Positions 6,585 through 13,664 of a DNA stretch of 13,735 nucleotides are shown piece after piece. The notes under the pieces are model-generated. The model did no database searches, was not told the DNA's origin, and worked only from the letters and a program-made list of their open reading frames with translations. Each line of letters starts with the position of its first letter. Position 1 is the first letter of the stretch. The position numbers were made by a program, and so were the translations under genes. The stretch is from Pseudomonadota bacterium (GTDB taxonomy: Bacteria; Pseudomonadota; Gammaproteobacteria; Burkholderiales; Burkholderiaceae): NCBI GenBank assembly GCA_021783435.1, contig JAJXUC010000098.1, forward strand, positions 1-13,735. Direction: 5' to 3'.

Positions 6585-6813
6585 CGGCACTCCAGGGGTC
6601 GGCCAGCGGCGCCAGCACATCGCCCGTGATCACGGTTCCGCGCTGCGCGGCAAGACGCTGCAGCGCGGCCTCACGCTGACCGGGGATGCGGTTGGGGCCG
6701 AGCTCGGCCACGGGTTTTCCGTGCACGGTGATGGCGATGCGCTCGCCCTGCTGCGCCCGGCGCACCAGGGACGGCAGGTTGCTGCGCAGGGCACTGAGCG
6801 AAATGGTGATCAT
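6568..6813 (-). CDS. Phd/YefM-type antitoxin
   Basis: This 81-residue protein begins MITISLSALRSNLPSLVRRA and continues GERIAITVHGKPVAEL, the standard Phd/YefM DNA-binding fold. The acidic, less structured C-terminal part (about residues 55-81) would bind the VapC toxin. Phd-type antitoxins dimerise on palindromic operators and repress their own operon, with toxin acting as co-repressor. Three TGTACA-like sites and a promoter sit directly upstream. ATG 6813 is chosen because the family fold begins there; an open frame extends upstream but encodes the operator DNA and the end of the preceding gene. Confidence 0.88.
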   Translation of the reverse strand: MITISLSALRSNLPSLVRRAQQGERIAITVHGKPVAELGPNRIPGQREAALQRLAAQRGTVITGDVLAPLADPWSADADHL

Positions 6814-6826
6814 GTCCAGCCCAAAA

Positions 6827-6859
6827 ATGCACAGAAAATGTACAGAAACGATGTACAGA
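6827..6859. promoter_or_regulatory. Three-fold TGTACA operator of the phd-vapC pair
   Basis: ATGCACAGA at 6827-6835, ATGTACAGA at 6838-6846 and ATGTACAGA at 6851-6859 repeat at 11 and 13 bp steps, about one helical turn. The TGTACA core of two of them is itself palindromic. They fill the gap between the -10 box and the phd start, the expected place for an autoregulatory Phd operator. Confidence 0.65.
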
Positions 6860-6888
6860 TTATAGGTGGGGACCTGCTCGGGTGTCGG
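6859..6888 (-). promoter_or_regulatory. Promoter of phd-vapC (and possibly neuA-neuB)
   Basis: On the reverse strand a perfect TATAAT (6864 to 6859) lies 18 bp after CCGACA (6888 to 6883), four of six matches to the -35 consensus. The TAA stop of the GT-B gene is within the -10 box. Transcription would start among the operator repeats. Confidence 0.6.
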
Positions 6889-8398
6889 TTGCGGGTGCTG
6901 CAGCGGAGTGGGCCGCAAGCAGGGCCAGCGCCTCGTCGCAGACCCGGTCTGCCGCGTTGCCCGCGGCTGTCGCCATGCGTCTGGGCTTGGGCCGGGCGAG
7001 CAGCGCGGTGAGGGCCAACGGCAGATCGATCAGGTGACACGCCGCATCGGCCACGCCCAGCGCGCGGTAAGGCATGGCGGGCGCGGCGATGGAGTCGAGC
7101 AGTTGCAGCACGCGTGTGCCCGCCAGATGGGCTTCGAGGGCGACCGTCGAGGTGCCGGTGACCACCACGTCCGCCGCGTGCAGCAGGGGGTGCAGCGCCT
7201 CGGTGGAGGCGGACAGGCGGAACTGCGGATCGTCGGGCAGTGGGGGTGCGGGCTGCGAGGGGTGCGGCCGCACGATGAGCCGCCAATCGGGGTGCTGGCG
7301 CACGCAGGCGATGCTGGCGTGGAGAATGCGCTCAGGCAGCGCGGGGTCGCCCGTGCGGCCGGGCGACGCGGCGTGATGCAGGGGCTCGGGCTGCAGGGCC
7401 AGCACAATCAGAGCGACCCGAGACCGCTGCTGCGCAGTGGCCGCTTCCCGAGGGGGATGAGAAAACTTGGGGCGGCCCGACGTTTTCTCATGCTGCTGCG
7501 CGCAGCCGAGAACTTTGCGCAGCGCGAGACCGGCTGCGCGTGTTTGCGGGGCGTTGAGGGCGTCGAAGGCCGGGTTGCCGGTGACGGCGATGCGCTCCGC
7601 AGGCCATCCGGCGGCGATCAGGTTGTCGCGCGCCGATTCGGACAACACGCACACCCGGCTGGGGTAGCGGGTGCGGGCGGCGAAGGCGTCGCCGACAAAA
7701 GCCGGCGGGCCGCCCCGAGGCTGTTGTTCCCCCTCGGGGGGTGAAGCCCGCTTGCGGGCTTCCGGGGGCGTCGCGCCCAAGGCGAACAGGTCGAGCAAGG
7801 CCAGGCTGGGAATGCCCGCTTCGCACGCGGCATCGACCACGGCTTGTTCGCTGCGCGGGGAGTTGGTGGCCAGCACCAGATCGGGCTGCAGGTGCTGGAG
7901 CACGCGGCGGAAGACGCGCAGGGGATAAAAGCCCTGGCGCCCCTTGGTGTCGAGCAGCGCCTGCGCGGCCTCCGGGCCATGTTGCTGCTGCAGATCCCAG
8001 GCGTTGATGCCGAGGTAGGCCACGGTCTCGGCCTCGGGAATGTCGGGGTGGGTGTTGCCTGGCTGGAGCGCGCGGCCCAGGGCCAAGGCCTGCGCCTGCT
8101 CTTGCGCCGACAGCAGCGGCAGCAGGTCGACGTAGCCCAGCGGGGTTTCGCCGGCATCGCGCGCCACGCGGGCGGCGGTGGTCAAGGCCAGCAGGGTGAT
8201 GGTGAAGTGGGGCCGCCGGGCGCGCAGGGCGCGCAGCACCGGCAGCATCATGGCGATATGGCCGCCACCGTAGGCCACGGCGAGGATGCGGGACGGCCCC
8301 CTGGGTTGGGCTGTGCCCAACCCACTCTCCGAGGGGGGCAAGACAACTTGCGGCGGCCCGGCGTTGTCTTGCGCGCGCCGAGGGGGTGGAGTGCTCAT
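6860..8398 (-). CDS. GT-B fold glycosyltransferase-like protein with three hairpin-element insertions
   Basis: This 512-residue protein has a Rossmann-like N-half starting RILAVAYGGGHIAMMLPVLRAL (about 37-58) and a C-half with LIVRPHPSQP and DVVVTGTSTVALEAHLAGT. These resemble GT-B enzymes such as capsule/CDP-glycerol-type transferases and, more distantly, UDP-GlcNAc 2-epimerases (NeuC). I cannot assign donor or acceptor; transfer of the CMP-nonulosonate or 2-epimerase activity are both open. ATG 8398 overlaps the asnB stop as ATGA, which supports this start over any longer frame. Three stretches are low-complexity and encoded by dispersed hairpins: residues about 4-35, 210-235 and 303-318. 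Without them the protein would be about 430 residues. Function despite these insertions is plausible because they keep the frame and lie between fold elements. Confidence 0.78.
   Translation of the reverse strand: MSTPPPRRAQDNAGPPQVVLPPSESGLGTAQPRGPSRILAVAYGGGHIAMMLPVLRALRARRPHFTITLLALTTAARVARDAGETPLGYVDLLPLLSAQEQAQALALGRALQPGNTHPDIPEAETVAYLGINAWDLQQQHGPEAAQALLDTKGRQGFYPLRVFRRVLQHLQPDLVLATNSPRSEQAVVDAACEAGIPSLALLDLFALGATPPEARKRASPPEGEQQPRGGPPAFVGDAFAARTRYPSRVCVLSESARDNLIAAGWPAERIAVTGNPAFDALNAPQTRAAGLALRKVLGCAQQHEKTSGRPKFSHPPREAATAQQRSRVALIVLALQPEPLHHAASPGRTGDPALPERILHASIACVRQHPDWRLIVRPHPSQPAPPLPDDPQFRLSASTEALHPLLHAADVVVTGTSTVALEAHLAGTRVLQLLDSIAAPAMPYRALGVADAACHLIDLPLALTALLARPKPRRMATAAGNAADRVCDEALALLAAHSAAAPATDTRAGPHL
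7449..7491 (+). repeat. Dispersed hairpin element, GT-B gene copy 2
   Basis: Anchor CGAGGGGG (7449-7456), stem ATGAGAAAAC (7457-7466), loop TTGGGGCGGCCCGAC (7467-7481), stem GTTTTCTCAT (7482-7491). All 10 base pairs match. The stem sequence differs from every other copy while the loop is nearly constant. Confidence 0.85.
7694..7770 (-). repeat. Dispersed hairpin element, GT-B gene copy 3 (opposite orientation)
   Basis: On + the order is stem ACAAAAGCC (7695-7703), loop GGCGGGCCGCCCCGA (7704-7718), stem GGCTGTTGT (7719-7727; 8 of 9 pair), anchor CCCCCTCG (7729-7736). A second perfect hairpin, GAAGCCCGC-TT-GCGGGCTTC, follows at 7743-7762. Relative to copies 1 and 2 in the same gene the element is inverted. 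Confidence 0.8.
8296..8387 (+). repeat. Dispersed hairpin element, GT-B gene copy 1
   Basis: A first hairpin, GGGTTGGGC-TGT-GCCCAACCC (8303-8323), precedes anchor CGAGGGGG (8330-8337). The main hairpin follows: stem GCAAGACAAC (8338-8347), loop TTGCGGCGGCCCGGC (8348-8362), stem GTTGTCTTGC (8363-8372), 10 of 10 paired. A second CGAGGGGG lies at 8379-8386. It encodes the Pro-rich N-terminus of the GT-B protein. Confidence 0.85.
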
Positions 8399-10260
8399 AC
8401 GGGAAGCCGGGGTTCGAACTGCTGCGCCCACAACTCCAGCGCGGCGAGCGCCCGCAGTTCGCGGGTGTGGTTGGCGGCACCCGAGACATGGTCGTCGAAC
8501 AGTGTGCGCACCCGCGCCATGTCGAACAACCGGGCGCCCAGCGCCCCCGGCGCGAACAGCAGCGCAGCCAGCCAGGTCTTGCGCGGGCCGCGAAACCAAT
8601 CGCCGATGGGGACGGTGAACATCTGCTTCTTGCGATGGGCCAGATCCTCGCCGATCAGCGGTTCGACGGCGCGCTTGAACCAGTGTTTCTTGTCGCCCTC
8701 GTGCAGCTTGGTTCGACCTTCGGCGCGGAAGGCGAACTCCATCATGCGCCAGTCGAGAAAGGGGGTGCGCGCCTCGAGCGACACGGACATGCCCATGCGG
8801 TCGGGCTTGACGAGGTTGTTGCCGGGCAGCAGCAGCATCATGTCGAGATGGAGCATCTGGTTGACGCGGTCGAAGTGCGCGGCCTGCTCGAACCAGGGCG
8901 CGGCCACGTCGCGCACGCTGTCCACACCCGCCAGCCTCTGCCGCAGCCAGGGCTGGAACAGCGCGGCGCGCGCCTGCTCGCCGAACAGGCCGGTGTGCTC
9001 GACATAGTGCCGGGCGAAGTCGGCGGCCGGCAGCTCGCGCAGCGCGGGGTCCGCCATGAAGCTGGCGTATTTGTCGTAGCCCGCGAACAGCTCATCGCCG
9101 CCGTCGCCGGTGAGGACGACCTTGACGCCAGCACCCCCGGGACGCCCCAAGGCGATGGCCTCCTCGGTGGGCAGCGCAGCGTGGGGGCCAAGCCCTGCGG
9201 CGAGGCGCGAGACCTCGCGCGTGGGCATGAACGAGGCGTCGCCGTGCGGCTGGTCGCAATGCCACAGCACGCGAGCCCAGTCATCGAGCATGTCGGGCTG
9301 AACGATGCGTTCGCGGTGCGTGGCGCCGAAGCGCTGTGCGGCTTCGCGGGCGTAGGGCGATTCGTCGAAGCGGGCGTCGGGAAAGCCGATGCAGAAGGTG
9401 CGCGCGGGCTCGCGCACATGCCGGGCCATCAGCGCCACGATGGTGCTGGAATCGACTCCGCCCGAGAGAAACGCGCCGAAGGGCACATCGGCGCGCAGCC
9501 GCAGCCGCACCGCATCGTCGAGCAGGGCGAGGAATTCCTCCTGCCACTGCGCGAAGCCCTGCGGCGCGGGCGTCTGCTCGGCGAGGCTCCACCAGCGGCG
9601 CGTGCTGCTGCCGGCGCGGCTGACGCTGAGCACCGTTCCCGGCATCACATGGCGGATGCCCGCGAAGAGGGTGAAGGGCGGCGGGACGTAGTTGTAGGCG
9701 AGGTAGTGCTGCAGCGCAGGCAGATCGAGCATGGGCCTGGCCGTCTGCGCGGCGAGCATGGCCTTGATTTCGGAACCGAACAGCACCTGCCGACCGTCGT
9801 CCTGCACGAACAACGGCTTGACGCCGATGCGGTCGCGCACCAGATGAAGCCGGGGGTTCTCGGGCTCGCGCCCATCCCAGATGGCGATGGCGAACATGCC
9901 GTTGAGCCGGGGCAGGAAATCCAGCCCTTCGCGCTCATACAGCCGCAGCAGCACTTCGGTGTCGCTATGGTCGGTGGCGAAGCGCACGCCCTGGCGCTGC
10001 AGTGCGGCGCGCAGTTCCACATGGTTGAAGATTTCGCCGTTCTGCACCAGCGCGATCCGTCCGTCGTCGCTGACGAAGGGCTGATGGCCGCCAGCGATGT
10101 CGATGATGGACAGGCGGCGGTTGCCGATCGCAACGGCCTTGGCCGCGAACACGCCGCTGTCGTCGGGGCCGCGGTGGGCGATGCTGCTGTCCATCGCTGC
10201 CAGCGTGTGCGCCGCGAGGCTGCTGCCGGAACGGTCGAAATAGCCGTAGATGCCGCACAT
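8395..10260 (-). CDS. asnB: Asparagine synthetase-like glutamine amidotransferase
   Basis: The 621-residue protein starts MCGIYGYF, so Cys2 becomes the N-terminal nucleophile of a class II glutaminase. The glutaminase part (1 to about 200) shows HRGPDDSG, RRLSIIDIAGGHQPF and NGEIFNHVELR. The ATP-pyrophosphatase synthetase part has the PPi loop SGGVDSS at 266-272 and TGDGGDELFAGY from 384. The reaction moves glutamine ammonia to an adenylated carboxylate, making asparagine or, in polysaccharide clusters, possibly amidating a uronic acid; the latter is inference from context. About 20 residues at 359-378 (PHAALPTEEAIALGRPGGAG) come from a dispersed hairpin and sit directly before the conserved VKVVLTGDGGDE strand. 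The stop overlaps the next gene as ATGA. The 70-bp gap before it shows no clear RBS. Confidence 0.92.
   Translation of the reverse strand: MCGIYGYFDRSGSSLAAHTLAAMDSSIAHRGPDDSGVFAAKAVAIGNRRLSIIDIAGGHQPFVSDDGRIALVQNGEIFNHVELRAALQRQGVRFATDHSDTEVLLRLYEREGLDFLPRLNGMFAIAIWDGREPENPRLHLVRDRIGVKPLFVQDDGRQVLFGSEIKAMLAAQTARPMLDLPALQHYLAYNYVPPPFTLFAGIRHVMPGTVLSVSRAGSSTRRWWSLAEQTPAPQGFAQWQEEFLALLDDAVRLRLRADVPFGAFLSGGVDSSTIVALMARHVREPARTFCIGFPDARFDESPYAREAAQRFGATHRERIVQPDMLDDWARVLWHCDQPHGDASFMPTREVSRLAAGLGPHAALPTEEAIALGRPGGAGVKVVLTGDGGDELFAGYDKYASFMADPALRELPAADFARHYVEHTGLFGEQARAALFQPWLRQRLAGVDSVRDVAAPWFEQAAHFDRVNQMLHLDMMLLLPGNNLVKPDRMGMSVSLEARTPFLDWRMMEFAFRAEGRTKLHEGDKKHWFKRAVEPLIGEDLAHRKKQMFTVPIGDWFRGPRKTWLAALLFAPGALGARLFDMARVRTLFDDHVSGAANHTRELRALAALELWAQQFEPRLPV
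9127..9187 (-). repeat. Dispersed hairpin element, asnB copy (short form)
   Basis: On + the order is stem CCAGCACC (9128-9135), loop CCCGGGACGCCCCAA (9136-9150), stem GGCGATGG (9151-9158; 6 of 8 Watson-Crick, a seventh as G-U in the mRNA), anchor CCTCCTCG (9159-9166), then a shortened arm to CGTGGGGG. It inserts exactly 20 codons. Confidence 0.7.
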
Positions 10261-10330
10261 GGTTCAAGCCGAAGTGAAAAACGCGATTGTCGGTGACACG
10301 GCCTGCCCCGCGCGGCCCACCCCGGCGCGC

Positions 10331-10885
10331 TCAGTTGCCGCTGGCGCGAAAGAGTTGCCTTGCCGTCAACCCGATGATGTGCAGGTCACGCCGCACGCTG
10401 TGGCGGCGCACATAGTCCAGATCGGCTTGCAGGCGTTGCTGCGTTGTGGCGTGCGAACGGTAGAGCGCCTGGGCCAGGCCGGTGATGCCGGGGCGCACGC
10501 TGCAGCGCGCGGCCCAGTCGGCAGGCGTGTAGTCGGCCGCCTGCGCCGGCACGTCGGGACGCGGGCCGACCAGGCTCATGTCACCGCGCAGCACGTTGAT
10601 GAGCTGGGGCAACTCGTCCAGGCTGGTGCGCCGCAAGACGCGTCCGACGCGTGTGATGCGCGGGTCCCCGCTGGCGGTGCGCTGTGGCCCCAGGCGCTCG
10701 GCATCCACCACCATGCTGCGGAATTTCAGAATCTTGAAAGGGCGGCCGCCGAGTCCCACGCGCACCTGGCCGAACAGCACCGGGCGCCCGCTGTCGAGCC
10801 AGACCGCCGCGGCCACCACGGCCATGGGCAGCGCCAGCAGTAAGGTGGCAGGTACGGCGATGGTGAGGTCGAACAGGCGCTTCAT
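10331..10885 (-). CDS. Small phosphoglycosyl transferase (PglC/WcaJ C-terminal type)
   Basis: This 184-residue protein is a minimal monotopic sugar-1-phosphate transferase. It begins repeat-unit assembly by moving a phosphosugar from a UDP-sugar to undecaprenyl phosphate at the inner membrane. The N-terminal hydrophobic segment (about 8-30, with P20 at the bend expected of a re-entrant helix) is followed by FKILKFRSM (50-58), the catalytic Asp-Glu pair D90-E91 in TSLDELPQL, GDMSLVGPRP (101-110) and RPGITGLAQ. Length is that of PglC-like members without the extra N-terminal domain of WcaJ. It lies 70 bp before asnB and 78 bp after the aldolase gene. The sugar is probably a diacetamido or N-acetyl hexosamine, which is inference from the family. 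Confidence 0.93.
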   Translation of the reverse strand: MKRLFDLTIAVPATLLLALPMAVVAAAVWLDSGRPVLFGQVRVGLGGRPFKILKFRSMVVDAERLGPQRTASGDPRITRVGRVLRRTSLDELPQLINVLRGDMSLVGPRPDVPAQAADYTPADWAARCSVRPGITGLAQALYRSHATTQQRLQADLDYVRRHSVRRDLHIIGLTARQLFRASGN

Positions 10886-10963
10886 GGGGAAATCAGCCCC
10901 TGTCGCGGCAGCGCTGCGTGCGCAGCCGCGCCGGATGGAATCCGACCGAGCGAGGCCAAGTGT

Positions 10964-11848
10964 TCAAGCGGTCGACGCTTGTTGCGGCTGTGCGGCTGTC
11001 GGCACCGGCTCGCTCAAGATGGCGGCAGCCTTGCCGATCAGGTCGCAGGCCAGCAGGCGATCGCTCTCCACTTCATCCGGCGTGCGTGTGGCCAACACGT
11101 GCGCCGCGTGCCGCAGTCGCGCAATTTCGCGGCGGTAGACGGCTTGCCACCCCAGCCCTGCCTGGGCGTGGTCGTGTTTCGGCACGCCCTCAAACATTTC
11201 GCGGTTGAATGTGCGCGACAGAATCACGCTGCTGGAACCCAGGCGCAGGTGTTCGGCCAGCACCACCCGGCCCGGCAGCATGCCTTCGTCCAGCCGTGCG
11301 ATGCCGCCGAAGCCAAAGCGCTTGCCAGCCGCATGGGCGGTCCGCGCCACGCGCTCGACCATGCCATTGCCCAAAGGTTCGAACATGAAGCGCGCGCCGA
11401 GTTGGCGATGCAGGTCATTCAAGCCGACATAGATTTCATCCAGCCCTGGCAAGGCCGCCCAGGCGGGCAGCGATTCCAGCGCCGCGCGGGTTTCCAGCAG
11501 AGCCATGCCGCGAGCGCGGCCCGCGATGTGGCGCAAGAAGGTCTGTAGAGCAGTGCGTTGCTCGAACATCGGCAGCATCAGGGTGTCGGCACCCGCTGCG
11601 ATGGCCTGCTCGATTTCGTCGCTGCTGCCGGCGTGCAGCGGATTGACGCGCACGATCAGATCGGCTGCCGGTACCGCCGCGCGCACGCGGGCGATGTCTT
11701 CGGGGCGATGGTCGGAGATGAACGTGCCGAGTCCGCCTTGGCGCGCCTGCTTGCCCAGTCGCTCCAGATCCACCATGATGCGGCCCACTCCGCAGTCCTG
11801 GGCCAAGGCTGCGAATTCAGGGTTGTTGGTGATCTGAATCCAGTCCAT
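10964..11848 (-). CDS. HpcH/HpaI-family aldolase
   Basis: This 294-residue protein belongs to the HpcH/HpaI and citrate-lyase-beta family, TIM barrels that make or break carbon bonds using pyruvate or acetyl units with a divalent metal. Visible motifs are IMVDLERLGK (24-33), LIVRVNP with R67, DTLMLPMFE (88-96), MALLETRAALESL with metal-ligand-like E119, and EIYVGLNDLHRQLG with D145. Its place between a flippase and an initiating phosphoglycosyl transferase suggests a role in making or modifying a sugar of the glycan, perhaps an acidic one; I know no specific substrate. It begins 24 bp after the flippase gene ends. No Shine-Dalgarno is apparent before ATG 11848. Confidence 0.88.
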   Translation of the reverse strand: MDWIQITNNPEFAALAQDCGVGRIMVDLERLGKQARQGGLGTFISDHRPEDIARVRAAVPAADLIVRVNPLHAGSSDEIEQAIAAGADTLMLPMFEQRTALQTFLRHIAGRARGMALLETRAALESLPAWAALPGLDEIYVGLNDLHRQLGARFMFEPLGNGMVERVARTAHAAGKRFGFGGIARLDEGMLPGRVVLAEHLRLGSSSVILSRTFNREMFEGVPKHDHAQAGLGWQAVYRREIARLRHAAHVLATRTPDEVESDRLLACDLIGKAAAILSEPVPTAAQPQQASTA

Positions 11849-11872
11849 CTGGGGGAGATTCGGCTGTTTGCG

Positions 11873-13369
11873 TCAGCGTCGAGTGTAACGGCGCAACAGC
11901 TTGCGGCCGACCTCCGAACCCAGAGTGTCCCAACGCAGCAACACGGCCAAACCTGCGGCAAACAACAGCCCTGCGAGCACGGCGGGTAGCGCCAGGGGCA
12001 ACACACCCGATGCCCATGCGGGTGCGGCGTCCAGCAGCCCGCCCAGGGCGCCCAGCAGTGCCAGGGAGGCCAGCAGTAGGCCGCCGTTGCGCCACTCGAA
12101 ATCGTCGGTGCGGGAGCCCAGGCGTTGCCACAGCACGGTGGTGGCCACCAGGTATGCCGCGCCATAGGCAGCCAATGCCCGCCACCAGACGTCGGGCAGC
12201 CACCATCCAACGGCGAGCAGCGCCAGCAGCCCGCAGCCATAGCCCAGCACCTGATCGGCGATGCGGCGGTGGCTGTTGAGCCTCGCCGCCAGCACCAGTT
12301 GCGCCGCCTGCAGCGGTAACAACGCCAGAATCCAGCGCATGGATTGCACCACCTCGGCCTGCTCGGCCGCATGCATCTGCCCCCAGCCAAACACCAGGCG
12401 CACCCCCAGCGGGGCGGCAAGCATGCCGCAGGCGCCCAGCAACGCCGCCAGCAGCAGCATGGACTGCATCCACTGCCGCCCGCGCAGACGCGCACCCGCC
12501 GCATCTCCAGCAGCCTCTGCGGCCGACAAGCGGGCCAGCGCGAGGGCTGCAGCCACGGCGAACAGGGTGTGCAGTGGCAACTCGCCGATGCGCTGGGCGT
12601 AATGGAAAACTCCCAGGCGTCCAGGCCCGGCGCTCGATGCGAAGGCACGCGCGGACAGGGTGTAGAGCACCGTCAGGCCGGAGGCTGCCAACGCCAGTGC
12701 GGCAGCATGCAGTCCGCTCGCGTCGGGCCAGCGGGGCGCATTGGCCGATGGTGCGCGTGACAGATGGGCAACGCGCCGCATCAGCGCCCACCTGGCGACG
12801 GCGGCGGCGGCGATGCTGGCGGCAATCCAGTTGAATTCGTGCAGGTGCGCGGCCAGCAACAGCCCGGCGATGAGCACCAGGTTGAACACCACATTCCCGG
12901 CGTATTGCCACTGCAGGCGCCCTTGTGCCTGCAGTGCGGCGGCACCGACCATGGCGACCGCGCCGGCCGGCAGCGCCACCAGTGCCGCCAGCCCCAGGGT
13001 ATGGGCGGCCAGTCGGGCGTCGACCCCCGCCAGCCCGGGAGCCAGCCAATGGGTAATGGGAGCCTGCAGCAGCCAACTCGCGAGCCCGGCGCCGGCGAAG
13101 GCCACCAACGCCAAGCGGCTCCAGCGCGCCGCCTCGGCGGCGACGACCTCGGGTGCGCGTCCGGCCATGCGCGGCACCATCACCGCCGGTACCGCCGCCC
13201 CCCAGAGCAGCGAGACGGTAAAGTCCGGATAAGACATGGCCACGAGCGCCGCATCCGCATGACCGCTCAGGCCGAACTGGATGGCGATCACGGCATCGCG
13301 CAGAACGCCTAGCAGGCGGCTGGTGGCGAGCAGGAGCAGGCTGAGCGAGAAGACCCGTGCGATGGACAT
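11873..13369 (-). CDS. MurJ/MviN-like lipid-linked oligosaccharide flippase
   Basis: The 498-residue protein is hydrophobic throughout with about 13-14 membrane segments. It opens SIARVFSLSLLLLATSRLLGVLRDAVIA, the MviN/MurJ start, and has the WGAAVPAVMVPRM segment near 57-69 comparable to the conserved region after the first helices of the family. MurJ flips lipid II for cell-wall synthesis. Inside a polysaccharide operon this paralogue more likely flips an undecaprenyl-linked repeat unit, a Wzx-like job; that is inference. It appears to be the first gene of the operon, with the tRNA-Arg gene divergent upstream. ATG 13369 fits the family start; longer upstream frames are not supported by any homology. 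Confidence 0.87.
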   Translation of the reverse strand: MSIARVFSLSLLLLATSRLLGVLRDAVIAIQFGLSGHADAALVAMSYPDFTVSLLWGAAVPAVMVPRMAGRAPEVVAAEAARWSRLALVAFAGAGLASWLLQAPITHWLAPGLAGVDARLAAHTLGLAALVALPAGAVAMVGAAALQAQGRLQWQYAGNVVFNLVLIAGLLLAAHLHEFNWIAASIAAAAVARWALMRRVAHLSRAPSANAPRWPDASGLHAAALALAASGLTVLYTLSARAFASSAGPGRLGVFHYAQRIGELPLHTLFAVAAALALARLSAAEAAGDAAGARLRGRQWMQSMLLLAALLGACGMLAAPLGVRLVFGWGQMHAAEQAEVVQSMRWILALLPLQAAQLVLAARLNSHRRIADQVLGYGCGLLALLAVGWWLPDVWWRALAAYGAAYLVATTVLWQRLGSRTDDFEWRNGGLLLASLALLGALGGLLDAAPAWASGVLPLALPAVLAGLLFAAGLAVLLRWDTLGSEVGRKLLRRYTRR

Positions 13370-13490
13370 GGCCGTCTATTGTCGCTTCGGCCCAAGTCGA
13401 CGACTCCCCGAAACAGCCGAGTCGCGGCGCCGATCCGTGCCTGCCGCCAGTAGCCGGGCCATTCGGCGATGGCGCGCTCCCACAGCGGTA

Positions 13491-13496
13491 TATAAT
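13491..13496 (+). promoter_or_regulatory. -10 box of the tRNA-Arg gene
   Basis: A perfect TATAAT ends 13 nt before the tRNA, consistent with transcription starting about six bases ahead of the mature 5' end. No good -35 box is visible. Confidence 0.6.
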
Positions 13497-13509
13497 CACG
13501 GTTTTATTT

Positions 13510-13586
13510 GCGCCCGTAGCTCAGTTGGATAGAGTACTTGGCTACGAACCAAGGGGTCGTGGGTTCGAATCCTGCCGGGCGCACCA
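13510..13586 (+). tRNA. tRNA-Arg (anticodon ACG), CCA encoded
   Basis: A full cloverleaf can be drawn by hand. The acceptor GCGCCCG (13510-13516) pairs with CGGGCGC (13576-13582), followed by discriminator A and CCA. The D-arm is GCTC...GAGT. The anticodon stem CTTGG/CCAAG encloses loop CTACGAA with ACG at 13544-13546. The T-arm is GTGGG-TTCGAAT-CCTGC with two wobble pairs. ACG, read as ICG after deamination, decodes the CGU/CGC/CGA arginine codons. Confidence 0.98.
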
Positions 13587-13621
13587 GTTTTATTAAGTAA
13601 ATCAAGGCATTAGAGAACAAT

Positions 13622-13649
13622 GCCCGACCTAAACAGTCGGGCTTTTTTT
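13622..13649 (+). terminator. Rho-independent terminator after tRNA-Arg
   Basis: GCCCGAC (13622-13628), a 7-nt loop, GTCGGGC (13636-13642) and seven T residues (13643-13649) form a textbook intrinsic terminator 35 bp after the tRNA. Confidence 0.95.
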
Positions 13650-13664
13650 CGTCTGTTGGGGGGC

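Noticed and set aside
6860..8599. Extended GT-B gene starting near 8599
   Set aside because: The extra N-terminal residues overlap the asnB 3' end in another frame. The ATGA overlap at 8395-8398 is the natural start.
8386..10296. Long + strand frame opposite asnB
   Set aside because: Antisense shadow of asnB with no recognisable domain.
13375..13490. Reverse-strand frame reading PLWERAIAEWPGYWRQAR upstream of the flippase
   Set aside because: It looks protein-like, but a stop occurs just upstream, there is no start codon, and it overlaps the tRNA promoter. It could be a gene remnant, but this is too short to support.
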